Shown: in pieces, positions 1 to 9,536 of the stretch
Layout: the number at the start of each line of letters is the position of its first letter
How positions within the stretch are numbered: position 1 is the first letter of the stretch
DNA from: Flectonema sp. DT1601
Lineage: Eukaryota; Euglenozoa; Diplonemea; Diplonemida; Diplonemidae
Direction: 5' to 3'
NCBI GenBank assembly: GCA_964019425.1
Contig: OZ025809.1
Span: 248,001-312,000 of the forward strand
Length of the DNA: 64,000 nt
Program-made: the position numbers and the translations under genes
Notes under the pieces: model-generated
Told to the model about the DNA's origin: nothing
The model's database searches: none
The model's input: only the letters and a program-made list of their open reading frames with translations

Positions 1-1637
1 CAGCGTTGACATTTCGGAGGATAGGTCAGGGGAAGTATTAAATAGAAGTTTTCTGAACATTCAGTACAAAGATCTCCGATAGGAGCGTGATATGGTTCAG
101 CACACGTGTTACATTTACCTCCCCAAGGAGGTGAACAGACACAATAGCAGTCATTCATAAGACGGTCATAGTGAACAGAGACAGTACGGTTATCACCACT
201 ACAATGAATTGACGTATCGCATTGTGATGCGCATATTGGAAAACTTGCATGTGGATCGATACATTTCCTACAGGACGCATCAAACCTACTTCTATCACAT
301 GAATCACAATACTGACCTTCCCATTTGTATTCACAAACACATTCACATTCTCCGTTTTTATTTGTCGTCATTGATGCTGAATTTTGACATTTAGAAAAAT
401 CACACTTTTGACACGATGGATATTGTCCATAGTAACCGAGAGCACACTCATTGCATAGTACTCCTTTGTACATTTCTGGACATAGCGCACAGTTTTCTGT
501 TGCATTATAAGATCCAATACATTTACAAATACACTTGTTGTAGAGTTGTGATTGCTTTATATCAATTCCGTAAGCATTACCATGACATATTGATGCCGAA
601 CAAGGTTCGCAGCTGGGATAACCAGCGTATGATGGAGCACAGTTCTCGCAGAATTCCCCCTGTCGAGACTGCAAACAAACACAAACGCAGCTGGTTCTCG
701 TTGAGTCAGTTTCTGTCCTTGAAGCTCCCTCATTACATGTACTAATGTCACAAAGCTCACATGGGTTTTCTGGTTGTCGACGTATCGCGGGAGGCACACA
801 ATCTAAACAATGAGTTCCTGTATTTGGAAGTTCACAATTACAAACACACTTGTCGTTATGTTCTACTGCACTTCCTCCATTACAATAAGTATCATTACAA
901 ATTGAACACTCTGAGGGATTCAATATATTTAATGTTGCGTTGAAGTAACCAGAATCACATGATGAACAGTTGTAACCTCCCTTACTGACTGGACATGGTG
1001 AGCAAGTAGGATAGTCTTCGTAGGTACCATCGCATAGATTACATGTTTCTCCTTTATAATTGGCTTTACATTCACACTGGCATCCTGGTTTATACAGACT
1101 ACCTGAAATAATGTTGTCTGCGAAGTTATTGCAATCAATTTGGTTTGAACAAGAACGACAATGACCGTTGTTATTTAGTTTATTTGATATGCAAGTCTCA
1201 CATTGAAGTCCTTCTATAATATCAGTATGACAATCACAAGTATTACTAGTTGAGTTTAATGTACTGTTGGAGGATATACAAAACTTATCTGTTTTGTTTT
1301 TATACGAGTTAGGTGAACTGCATCCACCACTATTAAGATCAATCACACAAGATTGAATTGCATCGCAGTTCGGAGGTTGACATTTATCAGTGCAAGTCTT
1401 TTCTGAGTAGTTGCATTCTTTTATGGATTCGCATATCTCCTTCCTATTTCCAACGGTCTCGCAGGTAACAGCAATGGAACAACCGCTTTTCCCCCATTTG
1501 CAATATAACATCGATTCGCATTTTGTGTTATTTAATTCAGCAAGGCAATCGTTGCTAGTCGACGGTGTCAGTAGTTGCGATGTTCTCACAAATTCAATCA
1601 AAACAAATAAAAACAACAAAACACAGAACTGAAGCAT
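1..1637 (-). CDS. Secreted EGF/laminin-like cysteine-rich protein (3' end outside window)
   Basis: An uninterrupted reading frame runs from an ATG at 1635-1637 leftwards off the window edge, giving about 545 visible residues and no stop. It begins with a hydrophobic stretch at residues 2-15 that looks like a signal peptide. The rest is packed with cysteines in laminin-type EGF spacing, for example CECKANYKGETCNLC and CVCEYKWEGQYCDSC, repeated roughly every 50-70 residues, with several N-glycosylation sequons. This suggests a large extracellular or surface adhesion-type protein; the ligand is unknown. A pyrimidine tract ending in AG lies 13 nt upstream of the ATG, supporting this start. No membrane anchor is visible because the C-terminus is missing. 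It lies downstream of another Cys-rich secreted protein gene (2095-2760). Family assignment rests on cysteine spacing only. Confidence 0.85.
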   Translation of the reverse strand, partial: MLQFCVLLFLFVLIEFVRTSQLLTPSTSNDCLAELNNTKCESMLYCKWGKSGCSIAVTCETVGNRKEICESIKECNYSEKTCTDKCQPPNCDAIQSCVIDLNSGGCSSPNSYKNKTDKFCISSNSTLNSTSNTCDCHTDIIEGLQCETCISNKLNNNGHCRSCSNQIDCNNFADNIISGSLYKPGCQCECKANYKGETCNLCDGTYEDYPTCSPCPVSKGGYNCSSCDSGYFNATLNILNPSECSICNDTYCNGGSAVEHNDKCVCNCELPNTGTHCLDCVPPAIRRQPENPCELCDISTCNEGASRTETDSTRTSCVCVCLQSRQGEFCENCAPSYAGYPSCEPCSASICHGNAYGIDIKQSQLYNKCICKCIGSYNATENCALCPEMYKGVLCNECALGYYGQYPSCQKCDFSKCQNSASMTTNKNGECECVCEYKWEGQYCDSCDRSRFDASCRKCIDPHASFPICASQCDTSIHCSGDNRTVSVHYDRLMNDCYCVCSPPWGGKCNTCAEPYHAPIGDLCTECSENFYLILPLTYPPKCQR

Positions 1638-1650
1638 TACCCAACAAGTA

Positions 1651-1670
1651 CTGAAAATAAAATAATTATA
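1651..1670 (-). promoter_or_regulatory. Putative splice acceptor (pyrimidine tract + AG)
   Basis: On the sense strand the sequence ttattttattttcag ends 13 nt before the ATG of the EGF-like gene. No intron donor or upstream coding exon is apparent, so a trans-splice acceptor is the likelier reading. Confidence 0.5.
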
Positions 1671-2094
1671 ATAATTGTAATTTATCATTTTGGAATTCTA
1701 ATTCGATACCGTAATTAAAGATTAGTATCGGAGTGGGGTGTACTCCTCGTTAAATAAACATGAAAGGAGCGGACTGCCCCCAAAATAACCAAAAAAATAC
1801 AAGCAAAAGAGCACGAAGTGTAACAGTATAATTATAAAACAATGTTTGTAAATAAGAACCAGACACAGCATCCACCTACAGAACGAAGAATAACCAGATA
1901 GGCAGATAACATGCATAAAGTGTAAAAAATAGTACAATTATTTTGTACGAAGGGTTTGTAAAAGGCTAATCCTTAGAAGGAAGCTTCTTAAAACAGAAAA
2001 ACTAAAACATAATTAAAGTGGGACAAACAAAAACAATAAATACAATAAAAAAAAAAAAAAAAAAAAACTCAAATAAAGACATGAGTAATTCCTT
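1671..2094. other. Intergenic, no gene seen
   Basis: AT-rich spacer with an A-run at about 2047-2067. Reading frames here are short and lack coding character. Confidence 0.6.
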
Positions 2095-2760
2095 CTATGC
2101 TCTCAGAAACGACCAAAATATCGCAAAAAATATAATTCCTATAACTGAGGGTGATAATGAAACAGCAGACGAAGCACAACGACATCTGCTGAGGTAGTTG
2201 CATGTCGAAGGATCCGTTCCTTCTTTGATGAATCGATCTATGAGACGATCACATGCAAATTGCGCGAGAACTTCTTCGCACTCAGCATGTTGACGTAAAC
2301 ATGTATAGTACACAGTAGCACACTTACATGGGTTTTGTTCATTTTGAATAAGGCATTGAAGGTATTCATTAGCTTCTGGTCCAACTGAACACATCGCAAA
2401 CTCAACATCAGAACAAGCAGTTCCACTGATGTCACTCAAACAGGGTGGCATTTCATCAACTTCAATAGGTTGTCCACAATCATCAATAACCCAACACTGA
2501 TGACCTTCTCTAAAATAATTAACAAGAGTACCGTGGCATTCACAATCTCCTTCTAATACTCTCGTTTTCCATTCTGTTACTCTACATCCTTTTGGTTTAC
2601 CACCTAATCCAACACACATCGTGTCAAAGTCACGGCAATTTGAAGTCATCAACACTTCTTTCATAGAACAGTTATTTACTTGAATCGGAGGGAAATTCGG
2701 AGATGCCAGTGAATCGATACCCGGGATCGATACTACCAACACAATTACTAATAACTTCAT
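2095..2760 (-). CDS. Cys-rich secreted protein, probably GPI-anchored
   Basis: A 221-residue protein. The frame is open 30 codons further upstream, but the ATG at 2758-2760 is chosen because it begins a clear signal peptide (MKLLVIVLVVSIPGIDSLA), and a candidate acceptor (ttattccttacaacag) lies about 40 nt upstream. The mature part is rich in cysteines with no family I recognise. The last 20 or so residues are hydrophobic and follow a small-residue S/A-rich stretch, the usual form of a GPI-attachment signal. A surface location is inferred. It stands directly upstream of the EGF-like surface gene. A single-pass membrane tail is the alternative to GPI. Confidence 0.8.
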   Translation of the reverse strand: MKLLVIVLVVSIPGIDSLASPNFPPIQVNNCSMKEVLMTSNCRDFDTMCVGLGGKPKGCRVTEWKTRVLEGDCECHGTLVNYFREGHQCWVIDDCGQPIEVDEMPPCLSDISGTACSDVEFAMCSVGPEANEYLQCLIQNEQNPCKCATVYYTCLRQHAECEEVLAQFACDRLIDRFIKEGTDPSTCNYLSRCRCASSAVSLSPSVIGIIFFAIFWSFLRA

Positions 2761-2943
2761 GTTGTGGTATTGTTCCGACAGCTGACTTTTCTTGTGACTG
2801 TTGTAAGGAATAAATATAATTGTTCCACCTGTCACGAAGTGAGCAGTCATCCCAACCTGAAAAGGTACAAAATGAAATCAAAAAAGTGTAGATGGTAAAA
2901 ATAAATAAAAGGAAATATAATTTGGCGAATACCCACGCAGGAA

Positions 2944-5169
2944 TTATCTCTGTTTTAACCCTGTATGCTGTAACAGGCTAGATGGCGAGCTGCTACTCCT
3001 TGAGTTGAGGTGACGAAGAGATGAAGCAGAGGTACAAGAATAAGAACCGATGTAATCCTGAGGATCATTTTCGGCTTCTCTCACCACTGCCATGTCAAGT
3101 GACTTAGCCCTTGACTTATTAAGTAGTGATCTGATGTTTTTTTGACCATCGAGGTGTCCTAAGAACTTAACTTTTGTGTTACGTATTTCACGTTTCTCAT
3201 GTTCAGAGGAGCTCATGCTAGTCAACACCTCCGACAACTTTGAGAGGAGATTTGTTGTTGAATGTACCAACTCAGACTCACTCAAAGTACTCACGTTATT
3301 GTCGTTACATTCAGATGCAGTAATTAAAATAATTAGATTTGATAAGTTATTTGAATAAGTTACCAAATCACAATGTTTGGCTTTCTCCAGTTCAATGATG
3401 CTGATTTCGTGTAAATTTCTTAATAAAACAGACACAAGATCACAAAGGTTTTTGTTAGCATGTTGTAGAGAGAGTTGTTCTTCGTTTGATATTTTTAATG
3501 TGCTGATGATGTCAGTGCATTGCATCCAACAATTCCTCACATCAATACGAACTGATTCAGAGACTACAACAGAAGTATCGGTTTGAACACTGACGTCACA
3601 CTGCATTTCACTGCTACTCCGTAACCAATTTTCCTTCGCTCTCTCTTCTTCAGAAGAGAACGTCATCGCGAAGTGATGTGTCTTCTCACCCAGGATGTTG
3701 ATTAGGTTTCTTAAAGCTACTCCAATTTCTATACAAACAACTGAAATATCACAATGTAATTGACTTAGAGACAGTGATAGTGATGTCGTTATTATTCTAC
3801 ATGTTTGACTGAGTGTCGAAGAGATACCATTTACGATAAATGAAATCATATTTTCAAAACAAGAAGATTTCAGAGACCTGTCAATGTCAGCTTGTTGAGA
3901 TGAAGAAATCAATCGTTCCTTTGTAAGTGTTGAGATCAGGCTAACAGCTCGTCTGTGATTCTTATTTATCGCTAAAGACTTTGTCGCTAATCTCTGAAGA
4001 AAGAAAGTATCATTACCAGTCATCATTAGCTGTTCGAATGTTTGAAGTTTTGAAATTAATTTCCTCCTTCGGTGATAACTTCTTCGAATTCGATCATTTT
4101 CAGCAGCTGAAATCTTCTGTTCTCTATCGAGTTTGAATCTCAATAACTTTATAGCACTGCGAGCTACTATGGATGCGACGCGTCTCTCTGAATCATCTCC
4201 AGGAGCTATCCGTTGCTGCAGAAGAAACATTCGCATAATCGATTCACTGTTAGAAGCTGCATCAACAGATCGTAAAAGACTTTTTAGTGTTTCTTTTCGC
4301 ATGTCTGATAGAGGTAAGCATTCTACATCACTCTGAGTGGTGTTCGCGATTGATTTTGCTTCATTATACTTAGAAAGGATAATTGTCATTATCTGGCTGC
4401 CTTCAGAGTGTTGGTTATTCGCTTCTGCGTACGCTCTGCTCATCTCTACGAGAATCGCTTGCTTTTCAACAGAAGATTTCAACTCTTGTTCAGAAATTAT
4501 CGAAGCAGAGGTCTCATTATTTATTAAACCAATTCCCTCATTTAATAAAGCAGATGTTTCCGGGTTGCAGATTTTTGAATTAGCCATAAGGATAAGCCTA
4601 GAAGCAGCTTGACACTGGAGAGACCAACCGTGTAAGGCATTTCTGTAAGAACTCGCCTCTCGTTCAGTAACCTGGAGGTATAAGTCACATGATTGAGCGT
4701 GGCAGTAGAAAGCAGCTGATCGCTTTTCGTGTTTGGCGCAAGTGGCGTATCTTTCTTGGAGAGATTCTCGAAGAAGGTAGTTGTCGTTTTCAAGTTTTTT
4801 AATTCTTAATTTCTGTGAAATGACATCTTGTGACATCTCTACCAAGACTGAATGAATATTTTGATACTTTGATTTCCACACCACAATATCCTCTTCTAAA
4901 GCCTCAACAATTTTGTTAGAACGACTTGTTTGATAAACTTCATTAACATTAGATGGCCGTTGTGATTCTATTGAATACCTTCTTACTTTAGCATCAATGT
5001 TGTCGAGACTATTTCTGTCACTTGTTATCGGTAAAGTATTATTCACTCCTATGTCAGACAAAGTAACCGATTTCCTCCTCCGACGAATACTTCCACCATT
5101 AGTCACTATCGAAGAAGATCTTCGCTCTTTATATTTCCGCTGCTCAGCAAGTTCTTGAAATCCATACAT
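2944..5169 (-). CDS. Coiled-coil protein, function unknown
   Basis: A 741-residue protein starting at the ATG at 5167-5169; the upstream extension of the frame begins with GTG and is not credible in a eukaryote. A sense-strand tract ttgttgtcattgcttag ends 4 nt before this ATG. The N-terminus is basic and serine-rich (RRRRKS near residue 30). Residues about 80-170 form heptad-like helices typical of coiled coil, and much of the remainder is helical and Ser/Leu rich. There is no signal peptide or membrane segment. The C-terminal 40 residues are low complexity, ending in a run of serines. A cytoskeletal or scaffold role is possible but there is no family match. Confidence 0.75.
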   Translation of the reverse strand: MYGFQELAEQRKYKERRSSSIVTNGGSIRRRRKSVTLSDIGVNNTLPITSDRNSLDNIDAKVRRYSIESQRPSNVNEVYQTSRSNKIVEALEEDIVVWKSKYQNIHSVLVEMSQDVISQKLRIKKLENDNYLLRESLQERYATCAKHEKRSAAFYCHAQSCDLYLQVTEREASSYRNALHGWSLQCQAASRLILMANSKICNPETSALLNEGIGLINNETSASIISEQELKSSVEKQAILVEMSRAYAEANNQHSEGSQIMTIILSKYNEAKSIANTTQSDVECLPLSDMRKETLKSLLRSVDAASNSESIMRMFLLQQRIAPGDDSERRVASIVARSAIKLLRFKLDREQKISAAENDRIRRSYHRRRKLISKLQTFEQLMMTGNDTFFLQRLATKSLAINKNHRRAVSLISTLTKERLISSSQQADIDRSLKSSCFENMISFIVNGISSTLSQTCRIITTSLSLSLSQLHCDISVVCIEIGVALRNLINILGEKTHHFAMTFSSEEERAKENWLRSSSEMQCDVSVQTDTSVVVSESVRIDVRNCWMQCTDIISTLKISNEEQLSLQHANKNLCDLVSVLLRNLHEISIIELEKAKHCDLVTYSNNLSNLIILITASECNDNNVSTLSESELVHSTTNLLSKLSEVLTSMSSSEHEKREIRNTKVKFLGHLDGQKNIRSLLNKSRAKSLDMAVVREAENDPQDYIGSYSCTSASSLRHLNSRSSSSPSSLLQHTGLKQR

Positions 5170-5358
5170 CACTCTAAGCAATGACAACAACACAATCTGT
5201 CATGTTTATAAGTAGCCTGTTGAGATAATAAAGAGCTGCTGTATAATTTACAAACAAGTCACTTTGAAGAAGCTCACATAGAGCTGGCATCAGTAAAGCG
5301 GGACAGCCTTAAAGAAGTAGTTTCGTACAATGTGATGCGTCACTACAGCAATGACCAA

Positions 5359-6945
5359 CTACGTGAACTCATTTTTTGGAATCGGAGGTACAGTCGGTGG
5401 TGGAATACTCTGACTAAGAACTTCAAACCCAAAATTAACATCCAACTCAATCAATTCAGCAACGGGAGGTAAGTTATAATAATTTAAATATTTCATCGTC
5501 GCTATCACATTCGGGTGATGAAGCGGATGCCTACTAACAACCCCATGAGATATTAAAATAGACAACGCCAAAGTCGAAATTAAATTACCGTTACCACATC
5601 TACTAACACCATGTGCTATAATCACAGAAGCAAGAGATGATGGTGTTGTTGTTGTTATCATGCCTATGTAGTTTGAGTCTAAGATGTTACGTATAAAAGA
5701 ATCAACGAATCTAGGAACTTTCCCAGAAGATATTTTTATACTACTCCATGACTGGACCAACATTCCTAATGTTTCTTGGGATAGTTTATTGTTGCTAAAA
5801 ACACTTTCAAGATAGTCTACGCAACTTCGAAGAACCGAAAGAATTTCAGGACTATTATCGCGCATTGAAACCTTTAAGAATGATTTAAACACTGAACATG
5901 ATATTGTTTGCGCATCTCTGTCTGATTTTATATTTTGTAAATGAGATCTTAGAACAGAGCAAGCTGCTGAACCAACACCGCTACTATACATTCCAACTAA
6001 TAAGAAAGACAGCTGTGAAGGATTGCAACTACTTAGAAAATCAGAAGAAGCAACAGCTTTACTAATTTTCTGTACTATCTGATATCTCAGTTCCGAGTCA
6101 CGTTGATCGTCTAGGAATACCAAAGAGTGTCCCAGTAAAGACAAACTATTCACGGACAGTAGTCGTATTTCTGATGGTTTTATTCGTCTGAGTAGCTCAA
6201 CGGCTATTATTGGAATTCTTGCTGACTGTCTCAGTGATGAATTCCATTCATCAAGATGATGCTGTAATTGATAGTCGCAGTATCTTAACTGTGCTAACGA
6301 CGTTACAGAACAAGCAATAATTGCAGTCTTATCAACTTCAGGAAGCGAATTTGGCTTTTTAACGGAATCAAGAAGCTCGTCGGCAACATAGCCGCAGATA
6401 ATGTTATTTTGATATGAGAAATGAGAATATGCTTTCAGGAGGATTCGACAAGAATTTAAATTTCCACACAAATCAGTTTTTATCAGAGGAAATACTCTTT
6501 CTAAAAACGAATTCACTGATTGACTTTGATTTGCTAAGACTTTACGAAAATATGAACCACCCAATTGAATAGAAACCAATCGAAGATATCTAATGTAGAG
6601 AACTAATGATTCTTTACAACTGGTACCCGTACTCGATCCAATTCCTGCTTCAATAGATTTCGATAAAAACTCAAGACAGGAAACAATATCAGCTCTGGGA
6701 GGGTTTCCAGTTTCCAGTTTGTGAAACAGGTTCAGTTTGTCCAATAATAATTTAATATTCTTCCATGAGAATGGTCGTGCCTCACGTTTTAATAATTCTC
6801 TCAGACATGATGCTACCTCTTTAGTTGATCTTGTGGTGTATATATTTTGAGATTTATTGTTTTCATTTTTATTACCAAGTCTTTCAACAGGTTGATTACG
6901 ACTGCTGGTAGTTGTTGTCAGCCATCTCAAATGATGTTTGATCAT
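5359..6945 (-). CDS. Helical-repeat-like protein, possibly mitochondrial
   Basis: A 528-residue protein with its ATG at 6943-6945. The first 25 residues are rich in Arg, Thr, Ser and hydrophobics with few acids, compatible with a mitochondrial targeting peptide. The body is a series of short amphipathic helices (for example ILLKAYSHFSYQ) resembling the helical-repeat organisation of organellar RNA-binding proteins in Discoba. No RAP signature or canonical PPR motif can be made out, so this is only a resemblance. The C-terminus is proline-rich. A candidate acceptor (ttttacgatag) lies upstream. Function unassigned. Confidence 0.75.
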   Translation of the reverse strand: MIKHHLRWLTTTTSSRNQPVERLGNKNENNKSQNIYTTRSTKEVASCLRELLKREARPFSWKNIKLLLDKLNLFHKLETGNPPRADIVSCLEFLSKSIEAGIGSSTGTSCKESLVLYIRYLRLVSIQLGGSYFRKVLANQSQSVNSFLERVFPLIKTDLCGNLNSCRILLKAYSHFSYQNNIICGYVADELLDSVKKPNSLPEVDKTAIIACSVTSLAQLRYCDYQLQHHLDEWNSSLRQSARIPIIAVELLRRIKPSEIRLLSVNSLSLLGHSLVFLDDQRDSELRYQIVQKISKAVASSDFLSSCNPSQLSFLLVGMYSSGVGSAACSVLRSHLQNIKSDRDAQTISCSVFKSFLKVSMRDNSPEILSVLRSCVDYLESVFSNNKLSQETLGMLVQSWSSIKISSGKVPRFVDSFIRNILDSNYIGMITTTTPSSLASVIIAHGVSRCGNGNLISTLALSILISHGVVSRHPLHHPNVIATMKYLNYYNLPPVAELIELDVNFGFEVLSQSIPPPTVPPIPKNEFT

Positions 6946-7307
6946 GTCGTGTAGGCACTCCGATCCCTATCGTAAAACTTTTTCAATATACGATTAATTT
7001 CAACAGACAATCACTTTACATGACCAACTTGTTGCAATAAAAACATATTTTCAAAACCTGTAAAGGAAAACAGTTCGATAATAATTTCCTTAACTACTTT
7101 CGTACATTTACTGCAAAGATATACAATGTGGGACGGGAAGAGGTTCCGAAAGGTTGAAGATAAAAAACGAAACCCTGGTGCCTGAGTTTGTCGCTCAAGC
7201 GAGTTAAAGTAAAAAGGGAATTGGAAGATAAATAGAAAACGAAAAAATCAAAACACTAAAGACCCAAAAAAAAAAAAAAAAAGCATTAAATTAGAAAAGA
7301 ACTGTTT
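6946..7307. other. Intergenic, no gene seen
   Basis: AT-rich spacer between the helical protein and centrin copy 1. An A-run (T-run on the transcribed strand) lies at about 7266-7282, close to the centrin stop codon. Confidence 0.6.
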
Positions 7308-7911
7308 CTACTTTCCCTTCATCTGAATCATGACGTTCTTAAACTCCTCAAAGCTGATCTCTCCATCTCTGTCCTCATCAGCCTCGGCGATCATCTCCTG
7401 AAGAACATCATCACCCGGGTTCTCTCCCAACAACTTTGCGACCTCCTTCAAGTTTGCGAATGAGATCTTACCAGTCTTGTCCATATCAAACAATTGGAAC
7501 GCCTTGAAAATCTCTTCCGGGGAATCCTTCTGTGCCATCTTAGCCTGTTTGTGGATTAGTTTTGTTGTTTCAAAACTTTTCTCGACTGGGGACAGACACT
7601 TTCACAGCTGCCTTGTGTTTAAGTTAAAGGCAACGAAAGAAGGGAGTCAGGAGAAGAGAGAGAGAAAGAGAGAAAGAAAACAGAGGACAGCGGCATACCT
7701 TCATCATCTTCTCGAACTCTGGGTACTCAATAAGACCGTTGGCGTCGGTGTCGATCGAGCGGATCATCTTTTCGATCTCCTCACGTGGCTGGTCTCCGAA
7801 TCCGAGACCCTTCATGGCGAGCGCCATCTCCTCAGCGTCGATGGCACCTGAACCATCGGCATCGAAGAGGTTGAAGGCTTCCTTAATCTGCTCGTCGGTG
7901 AGGGCGGCCAT
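7308..7911 (-). CDS. Centrin-like EF-hand protein, copy 1 (two exons)
   Basis: Exon 1 is 7699-7911 and exon 2 is 7308-7544, giving 149 residues. The spliced protein has four EF-hand positions; hand 1 ([12 protein letters not shown]) and hand 2 ([12 protein letters not shown]) look able to bind calcium, hand 3 ([12 protein letters not shown]) is less ideal and hand 4 ([12 protein letters not shown]) is canonical. The junction [11 protein letters not shown] and the [16 protein letters not shown] stretch match centrin (caltractin) better than calmodulin. Centrins act at basal bodies and centrioles. The long basic N-terminal tail of many centrins is absent. The 25-nt 5' UTR follows a CAG acceptor. 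It is identical in protein sequence to the second copy at 12929-13531. Codons are strongly G/C-ending, suggesting high expression. Confidence 0.93.
7545..7698 (-). other. Spliceosomal intron of centrin copy 1
   Basis: A 154-nt intron with GTATGC at the donor and ACAAACAG at the acceptor. An ACTAAT branch-point-like sequence lies close upstream of the acceptor. Removing it joins the two EF-hand pairs in frame. The donor half is very CT-rich. Confidence 0.9.
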
Positions 7912-7936
7912 TTTGTTAAAGGGAAGTAGTAGATAG

Positions 7937-7960
7937 CTGAAGTGAAACAAAAAAAAATTA
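7937..7960 (-). promoter_or_regulatory. Putative splice acceptor before centrin copy 1
   Basis: The sense sequence ttttttttgtttcacttcag ends 25 nt before the ATG. Identity with centrin copy 2 stops at this CAG, which suggests it marks the 5' end of the mature gene-specific transcript. Confidence 0.55.
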
Positions 7961-8488
7961 AAAGAACTACTCACGACAACCTTCTGAGTTCAGCAACACC
8001 CAACATTAAGTAAGAATGTCTTTTGTTTTAATAAGGGCATTCTAATTCGGGTAATTGAAAATGTACTACTCTGAGATATCCCTTCAGTGCTATCTGTTTG
8101 TTTTAACACAACAGATGTTTTGAGACTTAGAAACTAATTCGATAATTGAACAGATTAGAAAAAAAGAAAAAAAAAATAATAAACTATAACTATAAATGGC
8201 AAGTAGTTAGTTAGTGACAAATCTTTTCATAATATGAGGGAAACAACAAAAAAAAACAAAAATCCACAACTAAAGTCACGTCTTTCTTGTTTCTTCAGCG
8301 CTGTAAAGTCGCCTAGTGACATTAACAACATCGAAATGTTTTTATTCACTCAAAGCTAGACTACGTTTGTTAACAATGTAAGAAACATTTTTTTTTTTTT
8401 TAAATTTATTGAGAAAAGGATAGTTCGATTTCATTATTTTTTTAGTATCGATACTCAAAAAACAACTAGTCGTCATCCTCACTTAAAA

Positions 8489-8532
<44 letters not shown>

Positions 8533-8556
8533 AACTCTCCATAAAAAGATAAGATC
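7961..8556. other. Intergenic with a 39-nt A-run
   Basis: AT-rich spacer. The A-run at 8492-8530 lies just past the stop codon of the phosphatase gene and is a T-run on the transcribed strand. No gene seen. Confidence 0.6.
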
Positions 8557-9312
8557 TCATGAAGGATTTATAATTTCCAACCCATTAGTGGAACAAGTAT
8601 AAGTTCGATATTCAGCTGTACCTAAGGTATCACCTCCTGTAAGGGAGAATAAAAACGTACCATGAGACACTACTAACGCATTGGAACACTGTTGAGATAT
8701 TAAGTATTCACGAAAGGAATTCGAACGTGTATTTAACGATGATGTAGACTCTGTGGAAGAAACCCACCAGTCATCGTCTGGTAGTAGTCCATAGTCGATA
8801 TTTACATTGTATGATTTGGACTTGCAGTATTCTGTTATCGATTGTTGTAAATCAAGTTTAAGAGTACCGGCATTTGAACCCTCAAAAAGGATTCTTGTCT
8901 CACAACACAACGGATGAAGTACTAAAGTGTGTGTTGATGATTTCCCGAATATCTCCAATGCTGTTTGAACTGTTCTTTGCATTGGACTAACAATTATTAT
9001 ATCAAATTCTTTTGAAAGTAATTTATCTTTAATCCCTTGAGCTTGTTTTAATCCTTCCTCAGTCAAGCCAGGATCTCTTAACCGCGCTGCTCTAACAGCT
9101 CCGTTTAAAATATTTCTGGAATCTGAAAAGGCGTTTCTTAAACTAAATGAAGTTAGGTTGCTTAAAAATGACCAACCAGAATCAACTACTCCCTGTGTAT
9201 TTAAATTATGAAAACCTTCTCCGTGTCTAACAACTGTCACTTCCATGGTGTGCTCGCTCTCAGCAGATTCGTTGTCTTCAGTGCGTGGTGTACATTCATC
9301 TTCATTTTTCAT
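8557..9312 (-). CDS. Histidine phosphatase superfamily protein (PGAM-like)
   Basis: A 251-residue protein. The ATG at 9310-9312 is used; the track of open frame before it starts with TTG. Catalytic marks of the histidine phosphatase (phosphoglycerate mutase-like) superfamily are present: RHGEGFHN at residues 29-36 carries the nucleophilic His, SPMQRTVQTA in mid-protein supplies the second Arg, and VSHGTF near residue 215 supplies the second His. Length and the GEGFHN form resemble the fungal and plant branch that includes uncharacterised phosphatases rather than glycolytic mutase. The first 22 residues are acidic and polar with no targeting signal, so it is probably cytosolic. The substrate cannot be inferred. 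Confidence 0.9.
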   Translation of the reverse strand: MKNEDECTPRTEDNESAESEHTMEVTVVRHGEGFHNLNTQGVVDSGWSFLSNLTSFSLRNAFSDSRNILNGAVRAARLRDPGLTEEGLKQAQGIKDKLLSKEFDIIIVSPMQRTVQTALEIFGKSSTHTLVLHPLCCETRILFEGSNAGTLKLDLQQSITEYCKSKSYNVNIDYGLLPDDDWWVSSTESTSSLNTRSNSFREYLISQQCSNALVVSHGTFLFSLTGGDTLGTAEYRTYTCSTNGLEIINPS

Positions 9313-9440
9313 TGTTGGGGTCAACTATCCTAGAAAGCTGTATATAAACACTTGCCTTAATTAAAATATATAAATCGGAGATAAAAAACTAGACCTGTTC
9401 ATGATATGAAGAGCCTGATGGAAATTAAAAAAAAAAAAAA

Positions 9441-9462
9441 AGAAGAAGAAGAAGAAGAAGAA
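9441..9462. repeat. GAA microsatellite
   Basis: About seven GAA triplets follow an A-run in the short spacer between the phosphatase and the 1002-residue protein gene. Confidence 0.85.
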
Positions 9463-9536
9463 TCGTTCCCTTTCAGAGATAATAATTTATTAATATCCAC
9501 AAAAAGATATCTGACCATGCGCATATCTCTAACAGA

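Noticed and set aside
5170-5193. Upstream extensions of several frames to GTG or TTG starts (also at 9324, 20569, 53397 and 54815)
   Set aside because: These are not ATG, and in each case an ATG just downstream has better support from an acceptor tract, a signal peptide or a repeat-module start.
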